Source: Gammaproteobacteria bacterium (ex Lamellibrachia satsuma) (GTDB taxonomy: Bacteria; Pseudomonadota; Gammaproteobacteria; Chromatiales; Chromatiaceae). Taken from it: a stretch of DNA of 64,000 nt. The translations under genes were made by a program, and so were the position numbers. Under the pieces are notes generated by a model. That model was not told where the DNA came from. It worked only from the letters and a program-made list of their open reading frames with translations, and searched no databases. The stretch spans positions 3,574,001 through 3,638,000 of the forward strand of contig CP053680.1 of assembly GCA_019623805.1 (NCBI GenBank), in the 5' to 3' direction. This document shows positions 27,498 through 36,607 of this stretch, in pieces (positions within the stretch are counted from its first letter, which is position 1; the number at the start of each line of letters is the position of its first letter).

Positions 27498-28727
27498 ATG
27501 AAAATCCTCCATACATCAGACTGGCATATTGGCCGGGCACTTTATGGACGCAAACGCTACCAGGAGTTCGATGCGTTCCTCTCATGGCTGGCGGAGAAAA
27601 TCGATCAAGAGCAGGTGGATGTACTGCTCGTGGCTGGCGATGTCTTCGATACAAGTACACCGAGCAATCGTGCTCAGGCGCTCTACTACCGGTTCCTGTG
27701 CCGTGTGGCAGCCTCATCCTGTCGCCATGTCATTGTGATTGCGGGTAACCACGACTCTCCCTCATTTCTGAATGCCCCCAAGGAACTCTTGCGCGCGCTT
27801 AACGTTCACGTCATCGGCTCGACCGGCGAGAACTGCGAAGATGAGGTTCTGCTACTGCAAAATCGTGAAGGCTCCCCGGAACTTATCGTTTGTGCAGTGC
27901 CCTATCTGAGAGATCGCGATATTCGAGTGGCGGAAGCCGGTGAGAGTATTGACGACAAGGAACAGAAACTGATCGAGGGCATACGCACCCACTATGCTGA
28001 GGTGTGTGACCTGGCTGAACAGAAACGTAACTTGTTGGGTACCGAGGTTCCCATTATTGCCATGGGGCATCTCTTTGCCGCCGGGGGACAAACGGTTGAT
28101 GGTGATGGTGTCCGCGAGCTATATGTCGGGTCACTTGCCCATGTGACTTCGGGAATCTTCCCGGAATGTGTCGACTATCTAGCGCTGGGCCACCTCCATG
28201 TCCCTCAGAAGGTCAACGCCTCAGAGATCATGCGCTATAGTGGGTCTCCACTGCCGATGGGCTTTGGAGAAGCCGCCCAGGAGAAGAGTGTCTGTCTCAT
28301 AGTGTTCGCTGGCAGAGAAGCGACAGTGACGCTGATCAAGACACCGGTTTTCCAACGGCTTGAGCGCATACAAGGTGGCTGGGATGAGATATCCGCCCGG
28401 ATTCTGGCGCTGTCCGCAACACAAAGCCAGGCATGGTTAGAGATCGTCTATGTAGGCGGGGAAGTGATCGGTGACCTGCGTGAACGACTCGAAGCTGCGA
28501 TAGCAGAGACCAACCTGGAGGTTCTTCGTGTGAAGAATAACCGGATAATAGATCGGGTGCTCAACCGAATTCACGATAACGAAACCCTCGACGATCTGAA
28601 CGTCAATGATGTCTTTGCTCGTTGTCTTGAGGCCCATGAGGTGCCGGAAGCTCAGCGCCCTGAACTTCTGCTGGCCTATCAGGAGACCATTACCGCTCTC
28701 AACCAAGCCGATGCCCAGGCAGAATAG
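27498..28727 (+). CDS. sbcD: exonuclease SbcD
   Basis: A 409-residue metallophosphoesterase, nuclease subunit of the SbcCD complex that cuts DNA hairpins and processes ends. The motifs of the Mre11 family are in order: HTSDWHIGR at the start, AGDVFDTS near 50, AGNHDSPSF near 85, MGHLFAAGG near 190 and LGHLHVPQ near 230. These supply the manganese ligands. The ATG at 27498 has only a weak ribosome-binding site. The gene is followed after nine bases by sbcC. The MITE-like element ends 35 bases before its start. Confidence 0.96.
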   Translation: MKILHTSDWHIGRALYGRKRYQEFDAFLSWLAEKIDQEQVDVLLVAGDVFDTSTPSNRAQALYYRFLCRVAASSCRHVIVIAGNHDSPSFLNAPKELLRALNVHVIGSTGENCEDEVLLLQNREGSPELIVCAVPYLRDRDIRVAEAGESIDDKEQKLIEGIRTHYAEVCDLAEQKRNLLGTEVPIIAMGHLFAAGGQTVDGDGVRELYVGSLAHVTSGIFPECVDYLALGHLHVPQKVNASEIMRYSGSPLPMGFGEAAQEKSVCLIVFAGREATVTLIKTPVFQRLERIQGGWDEISARILALSATQSQAWLEIVYVGGEVIGDLRERLEAAIAETNLEVLRVKNNRIIDRVLNRIHDNETLDDLNVNDVFARCLEAHEVPEAQRPELLLAYQETITALNQADAQAE

Positions 28728-28736
28728 AGACGGAAA

Positions 28737-31700
28737 ATGCGCATACTGCTGGTACGTTTCAAGAACTTGAACTCGCTTGCCGGTGAATGGGAAATTGATC
28801 TGGCATACCCCGTTTTTTCATCCGACGGTATCTTTGCCATAACCGGGCCGACCGGTGCGGGCAAGACGACGATCCTCGATGCTGTCTGTCTCGCGCTTTA
28901 TGGCCGAACGCCTCGTCTCAACAAGGTTACCAAGAGCGGGAACGAGATCATGTCGCGGCAGACTGGTGAGTGTTTTGCCGAAGTGACCTTTGAAACCCAA
29001 GCGGGACGATTTCGTTGTCACTGGAGCCAGCACAGGGCACGCAAAAAACCAGGCGGGGAATTGCAGGCGCCGAAACATGAGATTGCGGATGCGGATTCAG
29101 GCCGGATACTCGAGGCAAAGCTTCGCGGTGTTGCCGATCAGATTGAAACGGTTACCGGTATGGACTTCGACCGTTTCACCCGCTCCATGCTGCTTGCGCA
29201 GGGAGGTTTTGCGGCTTTTCTGCAGGCGGCACCTGACGAACGTGCTCCCATTCTGGAACAGATTACCGGCACAGAGATCTACAGTCAGATCTCCATCCAG
29301 GTTCATAAACAACGCGCTGGTGAGCGTGAAAAATTGGATATCCTTCAGGCTGAGCTGGCAGGGATGCAACTGCTGAGTGAAGAGGATGAACGGCAGTTGC
29401 AAGCAGGCCTTGAGCAGATGGTTCTTCAGGAAACCGCTCTGAATCAGGATATTGATCAGAACAATCAAGCCATAGACTGGCTGGATGGAATCGAATCTCT
29501 TGAAAAAGAGTTGGGCTTGCTTGCTAAACAGAAGCAAGACATGGAGATACGCCTGAAGGACTTTCAGCCTGGACACGAAAAGCTTGAACGGGCAACGCAG
29601 GCTTTGGAATTGGCAGGCGATTTTGCCAGTTTGAGTTCGCTGCGTCGTGAGCAGGAAACGGATCAGCAACGCCGCAAAGCGTGTCAGCTGGCTCTGCCAG
29701 AACAGGAGGCCGAGGTTAACAGGGCCGAAATTAATATGAAGCTGGCCGACGCACACTTGGCGCAGCAGAAGCATAAACGTGAAGAGGTGCTGATTGTTAT
29801 TCGCAAGGTTCGGGAACTGGATCTTAAACTGCGGGAGAAAACAGCGCCTGTTAAGACGGCTGAAGATGGCATCTTTGAGATGGAACAAACCCTGGATAAT
29901 CTGCGTACAGAGTTTCGTGAGGAAAGCCAGGTTCTGAAGGAACAAAAGATAAACTTTGAAGAGGTTCAGAAACTTCTCTCTGCAAGCGAAGCGGATAGAG
30001 GACTCGTCGAACAGCTCGCCAGAATCCTGAGTCAGTTCGACAGGCTTCGTGAGCTGGATGGAAATCTTCTCGACAGGGCAGGGGAGCTGGCTGCAGCGGA
30101 GGCCCAAAAGCAGGAGGCAAATCGGCTGTGGAATGAACATATCCAAAAGCTGCAGGCACAGAAAGAGGTCTTGGAAACCCATCAGGCGAAACTGCTCCAA
30201 CAGCAGAGTGACCTGGCAGATATTCTGGCTGAGCGAAAGATTACGCAGTGGCGAGACTCCCTCTCAGAACTCAAAGAGAGAGGGACCCTGCTGAATGAAG
30301 TCAGTGCGTCGTTGAAATCGCTGACTGAATTGCGACACACCCTCATAGGACTAACTACCCGGCACGAAAAACTCACTGCAGAAGATGTTTTGCTGGAACA
30401 GCAGATTCAGGCATGGCTTGAAAAGCACGCAGCCTTCGAACGTGAGTTGCAGCTGCTTGAAACAGAGCTCTCCCTGCTTAAAAAGATTGAGGATCTTGAG
30501 GAAGCCCGGCACCAACTTCAGGATGGTAAACCCTGTCCACTTTGTGGTGCAGAGGAACATCCGTATGCAGAAAGAAATGTCCCTGTCCCGGACGAAACCA
30601 GAGCTGCGTTGAGTCGTGTGAGAGCGAATCTTAAGCAGGCAAATGAAACCGTTACAGGGTTGAGAGTCAAACAGGCGAGAAACCTGAAAGATCTTGAGCA
30701 GATCTTAATCCGGCAGAAGGAAACCACGGACAAGATTGGTAGTGGGGATGAGCGGATACATGAAGGGCTTGAGATGCTTTCAATTGATGGCCCTGATAAG
30801 GATGGAGGTGATGAATTGGGTGCGGTATTACTGCGCTTTCAGCAGGAGAACGAGGATAATCTGCAAAGCACATCAAATGTCGTACAAGCTGTAGAGGTAC
30901 ACGAAAAAGAGATCGGCACTTTGCGCGATTCTCTTGAAAGTTCAAAAGATGCAGTAATCCAATCGGAGCGGGATACACTGGCCGCAGCCCACGCAAAAGA
31001 GTCTGCCGAGCAAGCGGATGAGCGTGCGAAAAAGGCTTTGGAAATGCTCTCTACCCAGTTTCAACAGGCACAGGAGGATGCGCTGCGTGATGTTTCATCC
31101 TATGGCGTCGACAGTCTGGCTATGAATGCGCTGGACCAGGTGCAGTCTGAGTTAACCTTGCGGCGCGATCGCTGGGTTTCCCGGCAAGCAGAGATGGCCG
31201 AGCTTGAGAGGCGTATCTCGACCCTGGAACTCCAGACGCAGCATCAAACCAGCCAGATCAGCCGATCCGAAACTGAACTGAAAAATCTGCGGAGTGGCCT
31301 TGATATATTAAGACAAGAGCGGGATTCACTGACCCGCGAGCGGAGGGGGATTTTTGGTGACAAGCGCCCGGATGACGAGGAGTCTCGTCTATCTTCAGCC
31401 ATCAAAGACAGAGAGAAACACCTCGAAGATTCACGCGGAGTTTTCAATTCTGCGACCCAGGAACTCAGCAACCTGAAAAGCAGAGTTGAGGCGATTGTAA
31501 AGGCTATGCTTGCCAGGGCAGAGCAATTAAAAACCGGGGAGGAGAGGTTTCATGTCCGACTTGGGCAATATGGTTTTACCGATGAAACCAGCTACCAGGC
31601 TGCCTGTCTACCCGAAGAAGAACGTAACAATCTGATGCAGCAGGCCCAGCGGCTGGCAACTGAGCAAACAGAGTTGAATGCAAGGAGCCGGGATAGATCA

Positions 31701-32423
31701 TCATTGCTGGATATCGAACGAAAAAAACAGACGACGGATCAACCTCGCGACATACTCAAGCAGGAGTTGGAGGCACTTGTAAACCGCCAAAAGAGCCTCC
31801 AGCAGGAGGTTGGCGGCATGCGGCAGAAGTTGCACGACAATGAGAGTCTGAGGCGCAAACAACAAGATCGAGCCAAGCTGATCGACGCACAAAAACGTGA
31901 ATGTTCGCGCTGGGATCTTCTACATGAACTCATCGGCTCGGCAGATGGCAAGAAGTATCGCAACTTCGCCCAAGGCTTGACCTTCGAAATGATGGTCGGG
32001 CATGCCAACCGGCAACTGCAGAAAATGACTGATCGCTACCTACTGATCAGGGATGATGGGCAGCCGTTGGAACTCAACGTGGTGGATAACTACCAGGCGG
32101 GTGAGATTCGTTCAACCAAGAACCTGTCGGGGGGTGAGAGTTTTATCATCAGTCTCTCCCTGGCGCTTGGTCTCTCCCAGATGGCCAGTAAAAACGTCCG
32201 GGTGGACTCACTGTTCCTGGATGAAGGGTTCGGCACCCTGGATGAAGAGGCTCTGGATACAGCTTTGGAGACCCTCGCCGGCTTGCAGCAGGATGGTAAA
32301 TTGATCGGTGTGATCTCCCATGTCTCAGCCCTCAAGGAGCGCATTGCCACCCAGATAGAGGTAATGCCGCAAGCGGGTGGAAGAAGTACGATCAACGGAC
32401 CTGGATGTGTCAGAGTGGAATAG
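28737..32423 (+). CDS. sbcC: exonuclease SbcC, SMC-like ATPase
   Basis: A 1228-residue ATPase subunit of SbcCD. The Walker A motif GPTGAGKTTILDAV lies near residue 38. Long coiled coils run from about 200 to 1000, broken by the zinc hook CPLCG near residue 600. The C-terminal lobe has the ABC signature NLSGGESFIISLSLALG and Walker B SLFLDEGFGTLDEEALD. The architecture and length are complete. It pairs with sbcD directly upstream. An isolated copy of the MITE end sequence lies 14 bases after its stop codon. Confidence 0.96.
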   Translation: MRILLVRFKNLNSLAGEWEIDLAYPVFSSDGIFAITGPTGAGKTTILDAVCLALYGRTPRLNKVTKSGNEIMSRQTGECFAEVTFETQAGRFRCHWSQHRARKKPGGELQAPKHEIADADSGRILEAKLRGVADQIETVTGMDFDRFTRSMLLAQGGFAAFLQAAPDERAPILEQITGTEIYSQISIQVHKQRAGEREKLDILQAELAGMQLLSEEDERQLQAGLEQMVLQETALNQDIDQNNQAIDWLDGIESLEKELGLLAKQKQDMEIRLKDFQPGHEKLERATQALELAGDFASLSSLRREQETDQQRRKACQLALPEQEAEVNRAEINMKLADAHLAQQKHKREEVLIVIRKVRELDLKLREKTAPVKTAEDGIFEMEQTLDNLRTEFREESQVLKEQKINFEEVQKLLSASEADRGLVEQLARILSQFDRLRELDGNLLDRAGELAAAEAQKQEANRLWNEHIQKLQAQKEVLETHQAKLLQQQSDLADILAERKITQWRDSLSELKERGTLLNEVSASLKSLTELRHTLIGLTTRHEKLTAEDVLLEQQIQAWLEKHAAFERELQLLETELSLLKKIEDLEEARHQLQDGKPCPLCGAEEHPYAERNVPVPDETRAALSRVRANLKQANETVTGLRVKQARNLKDLEQILIRQKETTDKIGSGDERIHEGLEMLSIDGPDKDGGDELGAVLLRFQQENEDNLQSTSNVVQAVEVHEKEIGTLRDSLESSKDAVIQSERDTLAAAHAKESAEQADERAKKALEMLSTQFQQAQEDALRDVSSYGVDSLAMNALDQVQSELTLRRDRWVSRQAEMAELERRISTLELQTQHQTSQISRSETELKNLRSGLDILRQERDSLTRERRGIFGDKRPDDEESRLSSAIKDREKHLEDSRGVFNSATQELSNLKSRVEAIVKAMLARAEQLKTGEERFHVRLGQYGFTDETSYQAACLPEEERNNLMQQAQRLATEQTELNARSRDRSSLLDIERKKQTTDQPRDILKQELEALVNRQKSLQQEVGGMRQKLHDNESLRRKQQDRAKLIDAQKRECSRWDLLHELIGSADGKKYRNFAQGLTFEMMVGHANRQLQKMTDRYLLIRDDGQPLELNVVDNYQAGEIRSTKNLSGGESFIISLSLALGLSQMASKNVRVDSLFLDEGFGTLDEEALDTALETLAGLQQDGKLIGVISHVSALKERIATQIEVMPQAGGRSTINGPGCVRVE

Positions 32424-32436
32424 CGGTTTGGGTTAT

Positions 32437-32463
32437 ATGGGTATCCGCATAGTGTTAACAGGC
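32437..32463. repeat. isolated copy of the MITE terminal repeat
   Basis: This 27-base stretch matches, in inverted orientation and with one mismatch, the left end of the element at 27291. The two copies bracket sbcD-sbcC. Confidence 0.6.
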
Positions 32464-32495
32464 ACCAAGGTGAAGTAACAGAGGAGCATCGTCCA

Positions 32496-33338
32496 ATGCC
32501 GCGTTTTTCGCTGGAGAGTCTATGGCCGTTTGTGGCGATAGTGGTGGCGGTCTATGGGGCACTGCTGCTGATACTCTATTTTTCCCAGTCCCGTTTGCTC
32601 TACTATCCCAGTTTGCCTTCCAGGGCGATCATGGCTACGCCAGATCAAGTCGGGCTGAGTTTCGAGACGATCAAAGTCACCACCGATGATGGCATAACCC
32701 TGCACGGCTGGTTTCTGCCGCTCGAAAAGCCGCGGGCCACACTGCTCTTTTTTCACGGCAATGCCGGCAATATCTCACATCGCCTGGATTCCCTGGAGAT
32801 TTTTCACCGGCTTGGGCTGGCGGTACTGATCTTCGATTACCGCGGCTTCGGTGAGAGCGAAGGCCGTCCGACAGAAGCGGGAAATTACCGGGATGCAGAG
32901 GCCGCATGGCGCCTGCTGACTGAGCAGAAGAAGATACCTCCGGAGGATATACTGCTGTTTGGCCGTTCCCTGGGGGGCGCTGTCGCCGCCCGTCTCGCCT
33001 CAAGTTATCCAGTCAGAGGCCTGATTCTGGAGTCTGCCTTTACTTCAGTGCCGGATATGGCAGCAGACCTCTACCCCATGTTTCCGGTGCGTTGGCTGTC
33101 ACGTTTCCAATTTGATACCAGGGCTTATCTTGAATCTGTCATCTGCCCGGTTCTAGTGGTTCATAGTCCGGACGATGAAATCATCCCTTTTAAGCATGGG
33201 CAGCAGCTCTACCAGGCGGCCCGTCAACCGAAACGGTTTCTGGAGATCGGCGGAAGCCACAATATGGGGTTCCTGCAGAGTGGCAACAGTTACCGGGAGG
33301 GACTGGAGCGATTCATTACAATGAGTGACCGTAGGTGA
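32496..33338 (+). CDS. membrane-anchored alpha/beta hydrolase
   Basis: A 280-residue serine hydrolase of the BEM46/ABHD13-like group. One N-terminal transmembrane helix (residues 6-30) anchors it. HGNAGNISHR near 88 gives the oxyanion region, FGRSLGGAVAARLA near 153 the nucleophile Ser, SPDDEIIP near 226 the Asp, and GGSHNMGF near 258 the His. The ATG follows GAGGAG by about eight bases. Substrate is unknown; family members act on small esters or amides. It stands alone between sbcC and the EF-hand gene. Confidence 0.88.
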   Translation: MPRFSLESLWPFVAIVVAVYGALLLILYFSQSRLLYYPSLPSRAIMATPDQVGLSFETIKVTTDDGITLHGWFLPLEKPRATLLFFHGNAGNISHRLDSLEIFHRLGLAVLIFDYRGFGESEGRPTEAGNYRDAEAAWRLLTEQKKIPPEDILLFGRSLGGAVAARLASSYPVRGLILESAFTSVPDMAADLYPMFPVRWLSRFQFDTRAYLESVICPVLVVHSPDDEIIPFKHGQQLYQAARQPKRFLEIGGSHNMGFLQSGNSYREGLERFITMSDRR

Positions 33339-33504
33339 TTGAAGCATACGTGTCGTCATAGCCCTGGGAGGGAATGCACTGCTACGCCGTGAAGAACCCT
33401 CTATAAAAATCGCAATCGAAAAAAACATCTCACACACTGTACCTCCACAAGATTTTGCAGTTTTCAGCCAGGTTTCAGCTTGTCAGTTTAATATTTCCAA
33501 CAGA

Positions 33505-33551
33505 AAGGAGTTTTTTGGGATGTAGTCCGGCAAGTATGCCGTTTTTTGGAG
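33505..33551 (+). promoter_or_regulatory. start-stop mini-ORF and small terminator before the EF-hand gene
   Basis: AAGGAG (33505-33510) stands nine bases before ATG TAG (33520-33525), a start codon followed at once by a stop. CGGCA-AGTA-TGCCG and TTTTTT (33528-33547) form a small terminator-like hairpin. The ribosome-binding site GGAG of the EF-hand gene follows directly. The layout resembles an attenuator, though the stem is only five base pairs. Confidence 0.4.
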
Positions 33552-33558
33552 AGTCGAT

Positions 33559-34173
33559 ATGAAGATGTTATATAAATCAGTTTTTACGATCCTGTTGAGT
33601 GGGGCGGCATTGTTTGCCGCGGCTCAGTCGCCCAGTTATCTTCAGCGGGGACCTGTACCGTTTGAGGCCTATGATCGCGATGGCAGTGGAGTTATTACTA
33701 CAGATGAATTCAATGCCCTTCGCAACGAGCGAAGGGCAGCACGCGCCGCCGAGGGGCTGCCGATGCGCAATGCAGCCAAGGCCCCAACATTCGAACAGTT
33801 AGACCTCAATGCAGATGGCGTTCTGGGTTCTGACGAAATGGCCGCATTTCGGCAGCAGCAGATGTCACAACGGCCCTATGGAAAGGGAGCTGCCAAGGGG
33901 GCTGAGATGGCTTCCGGGCGTGGTGCAGGCAGGGGGCGGAATATGCCCTCATTCGCTGAATTCGATCTTAATGGTGACGGTGCCATGACCGAGGATGAAT
34001 TCATCGAGGCTCGTGGTCAGCGAATCAGCGAACGTGCCAAGCAAGGCTACATGATGAGAGGTTTGAAAAACGCACGGCCTTTCAGTGAAGTCGACCTGGA
34101 TGGCGATGGTGTGGTGAAAGAGTCTGAGTTTCTGCAGATGCAGGCACTGCATCGCCAGTCACATTCTCAATAG
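33559..34173 (+). CDS. secreted EF-hand calcium-binding protein
   Basis: A 204-residue protein with a signal peptide (MKMLYKSVFTILLSGAALFA, cleavage near AAAQS). Four canonical EF-hand loops follow: DRDGSGVITTDE, DLNADGVLGSDE, DLNGDGAMTEDE and DLDGDGVVKESE, each with Asp at 1, 3 and 5 and Glu or Asp at 12. Between loops two and three is a Gly/Ala/Arg-rich linker. It is probably a periplasmic calcium-binding protein. The neighbouring multiheme cytochrome is broken. GGAG lies eight bases before the ATG. Confidence 0.88.
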   Translation: MKMLYKSVFTILLSGAALFAAAQSPSYLQRGPVPFEAYDRDGSGVITTDEFNALRNERRAARAAEGLPMRNAAKAPTFEQLDLNADGVLGSDEMAAFRQQQMSQRPYGKGAAKGAEMASGRGAGRGRNMPSFAEFDLNGDGAMTEDEFIEARGQRISERAKQGYMMRGLKNARPFSEVDLDGDGVVKESEFLQMQALHRQSHSQ

Positions 34174-34681
34174 GTGTTTTCATGGCGGCCAGGGAAGGCC
34201 AGGATGATATCTTTCAGGGAGAAGTGTGAGTGTGCGGCACTTGGTCTATTCATGGTCTGGAGCAGCGGGTTGCACCCTGCGCTCGTCATGCCAGCCATTG
34301 ACCTCTTCCAGATCAAACGTCAATTTGCTATTGCCTCTGAACGCCTGAGCATCATCTGCCTGAGTTTCTTTACTCAACGTCATGCATCTGGGCATTAAAT
34401 CAAGATTTCTTACCGCCTTCGCTCAGTTAGTCACAACCCACCGTTCTTCGATTCCGCGAACAACCATTTTTTATCCATGAGTTTTTGCGGGTTGACAACC
34501 GGATATTCCTTACTAATTTACTAGGTTATAGCCACTACAATAATAAAGTAGAAATAAGCAAAGGCTATTTCATCACATCATAGACGGCTGGGGTTCACTT
34601 TTATTTACGAGAGGTTACTTCTATCCTCCGCCTGTCTTCGGGGATTTGCCAAGGAGCATGCATAATGAAAAAGGTGATAGG
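34174..34681 (+). other. spacer with a possible sigma-70 promoter
   Basis: TTGACA (34492-34497), a 16-base spacer and TAATTT (34514-34519) form a plausible promoter for the downstream cytochrome. A 64-codon frame from an ATG at 34204 has a hydrophobic start, but I cannot support it as a gene. Confidence 0.45.
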
Positions 34682-36458
34682 ATGTTTTGCCGTACAAGTC
34701 TAATTGTCCTTCTTATCCAATTTTCCAGCTTCGGAGCACTGGCACAGAATGCCTCAGTAACAGTCGATACCGTACGCTGGAACGATAATAAGGATCGCTT
34801 GGTAGTGAAAGGCCGGAGCGATACCCTTAACCTCGTCTTTTTATCGGATGCATTAACGGGGAAGGAACTAGCCACAGCCCAGGCCGATGACGATGGGTAG
34901 GAGCTCAAAGCGCTTACAGCTTTCCTGGAAAATCCTACTCATCTTCAACCGTTGGAGACGGTAGATTTCTCCGACCCGGAGCAGTGCAGGATTTGCCATC
35001 CGCGTCAGTTTCGTGAGTGGTCCGGCAACATGATGGCCTACAGCGCCCTCAGTCCGACCTTCAGCGCGCTGGAGGCTCTCGGCAATGCCTTCTCGGTATT
35101 CCAGGGAGGTTCCGGATTCGCTGCCGGGGATCATCCTACGGCCCTGTTTTGTCAAAGTTGCCATAATCCGGCGGACACTTTACTCGGCAGTTTCCCAACC
35201 CTGTCTGACAGCAATGGCCATGCGATGAGGGATTTTGCCACCAAGGCTGGACGGGGAGGCATCTCCTGTGACATCTGCCACCAGATTTCCGGGCCAGATA
35301 CATCACTTGGGCTTGATCGCCTCGGCGACGGAATCGCTAATACAGCGTTTGTACTGGAACTCGGAGATACGAAGTTTGGGCCGCTGGATAATCCAGAGTA
35401 CAGCCCTACACATACTTCGGCTCATGGCCAGGACATCAATATGCAAGACGACTACCTGAGGAGCGGTGAGTTCTGCAGTACCTGCCAGGGCTGTCACATG
35501 GATCTGGGTCCGCCAGAACCTGCAGGTTCCTACGCTGAAGGAGAGACGACAGTTTATCCGCGTCCCAGATATGTGTTCGAGCGGGAGGAGGTCAGCACCC
35601 ATTATTTCACGGGCATCGATATCGCATTGGTCGACTTTCCGGGCCAGGACAATGAGGCCCGCGATGAGAACGGGAATGTCTTCGGCCAGGTACAACGGCG
35701 CCGGATTCTCATGGAATCGGCGGCCGAGATCGCAGTATCGGCCCCCTGCGGATGCGGTCAGTGGCGGCGCCATCCCGATCATGGTTCATGTTACCAACAG
35801 CGGTACCGGGCATAATCTGCCTTCCGGCTTCTCTCAGGAACGACAGATATGGGTCGAACTGATCGTTTCCGATAACAATGGCCAGCCGGTCTACGAGAGC
35901 GGTACGTTGCTTGATACAGCACATCCGGAAACCGGTGAAACGGAACCCGACGGCAATCTCGATGATGAAGATCTGCGTAATCTTGTCGGACCGAACGGTG
36001 GTTCCGGTGTTATTGATCCGCTCACACTGGAGGCAGATGTGATACATGGTCCGGATTACAACCGACGCCACGAGCATCCGCCTGTCTACCAGGGTCTTGC
36101 CAATTTCGGCAACGAGTTCATCCGAATTCCGGTGGATGGAAACGGCGAGCCGATGCGGGACGACCAGGGGCATTTCATCGAAGAGGAGGTGTTCATGCCA
36201 TTCCTCTCAACCCACACGGACAACAGCTTTTCCATTCCAGCGTTAAAGACCGTGGATGTACGCTACGACGTCGATGTACCAACAGGCATCGAAGGACCGC
36301 TGCAGATCAACGTCCGTTTACGGGCCAGAGCCTTCCCACCGCGTTTACTGAGAGCTTTGGCAGCAGGTCGGCCGGATCTGGTTAACGAGAAGATGGTCGA
36401 TAGAAACAGGATTGTTGACATGGTTTCTGCTGCACCAGTCAACGTGCAGATCCAGTAG
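34682..36458 (+). pseudogene. broken secreted multiheme c-type cytochrome
   Basis: A degraded gene for an exported multiheme cytochrome. A signal peptide (MFCRTSLIVLLIQFSSFGALA) leads into a short beta-domain ending AQADDDG, where an in-frame TAG at 34898-34900 stops translation. The same frame then continues with four haem motifs (CRICH, CQSCH, CDICH, CQGCH). At 35742-35746 a run of five Cs shifts the frame; removing one C joins VSAP to ADAVSGG. The C-terminal beta-domain then runs to 36458 (VTNSGTGHNLPSGF). The TAG probably replaces TGG, since such N-terminal domains usually end DG.W. Other start: an ATG at 34665 with a better ribosome-binding site, out of frame. A sequencing error could explain one lesion but hardly both. 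Confidence 0.8.
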
Positions 36459-36484
36459 CGCCAACCAATAATGAAATTGCCTGA

Positions 36485-36520
36485 CAGACAGGCCCAGCTT
36501 CCAGCTGGGTCTGTCTGGGC
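36485..36520 (+). terminator. strong hairpin after the cytochrome pseudogene
   Basis: CAGACAGGCCCAGCT pairs with AGCTGGGTCTGTCTG around a two- to three-base loop. Only a weak T-rich end follows, so termination may be partial. Confidence 0.6.
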
Positions 36521-36607
36521 GTGATTTCACCCACAAGCAGCAGGATCGGCACCCCGACCGCCACTGTCAGCTATAGTGTTGTAAGGCAGAACAACAGGCA
36601 GTCGATA

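Noticed and set aside
29097..30200. 367-codon minus-strand frame inside sbcC
   Set aside because: Leu/Phe/Gln-rich reverse of a coiled coil; typical shadow.
34204..34398. 64-codon frame with a hydrophobic start after the EF-hand gene
   Set aside because: Weak ribosome-binding site and no downstream features; could be chance.
34898..34900. In-frame TAG in the cytochrome gene as a recoded amino acid
   Set aside because: Context (DG then an expected Trp) and a second lesion downstream point to decay. There is no sign of pyrrolysine machinery in the window.
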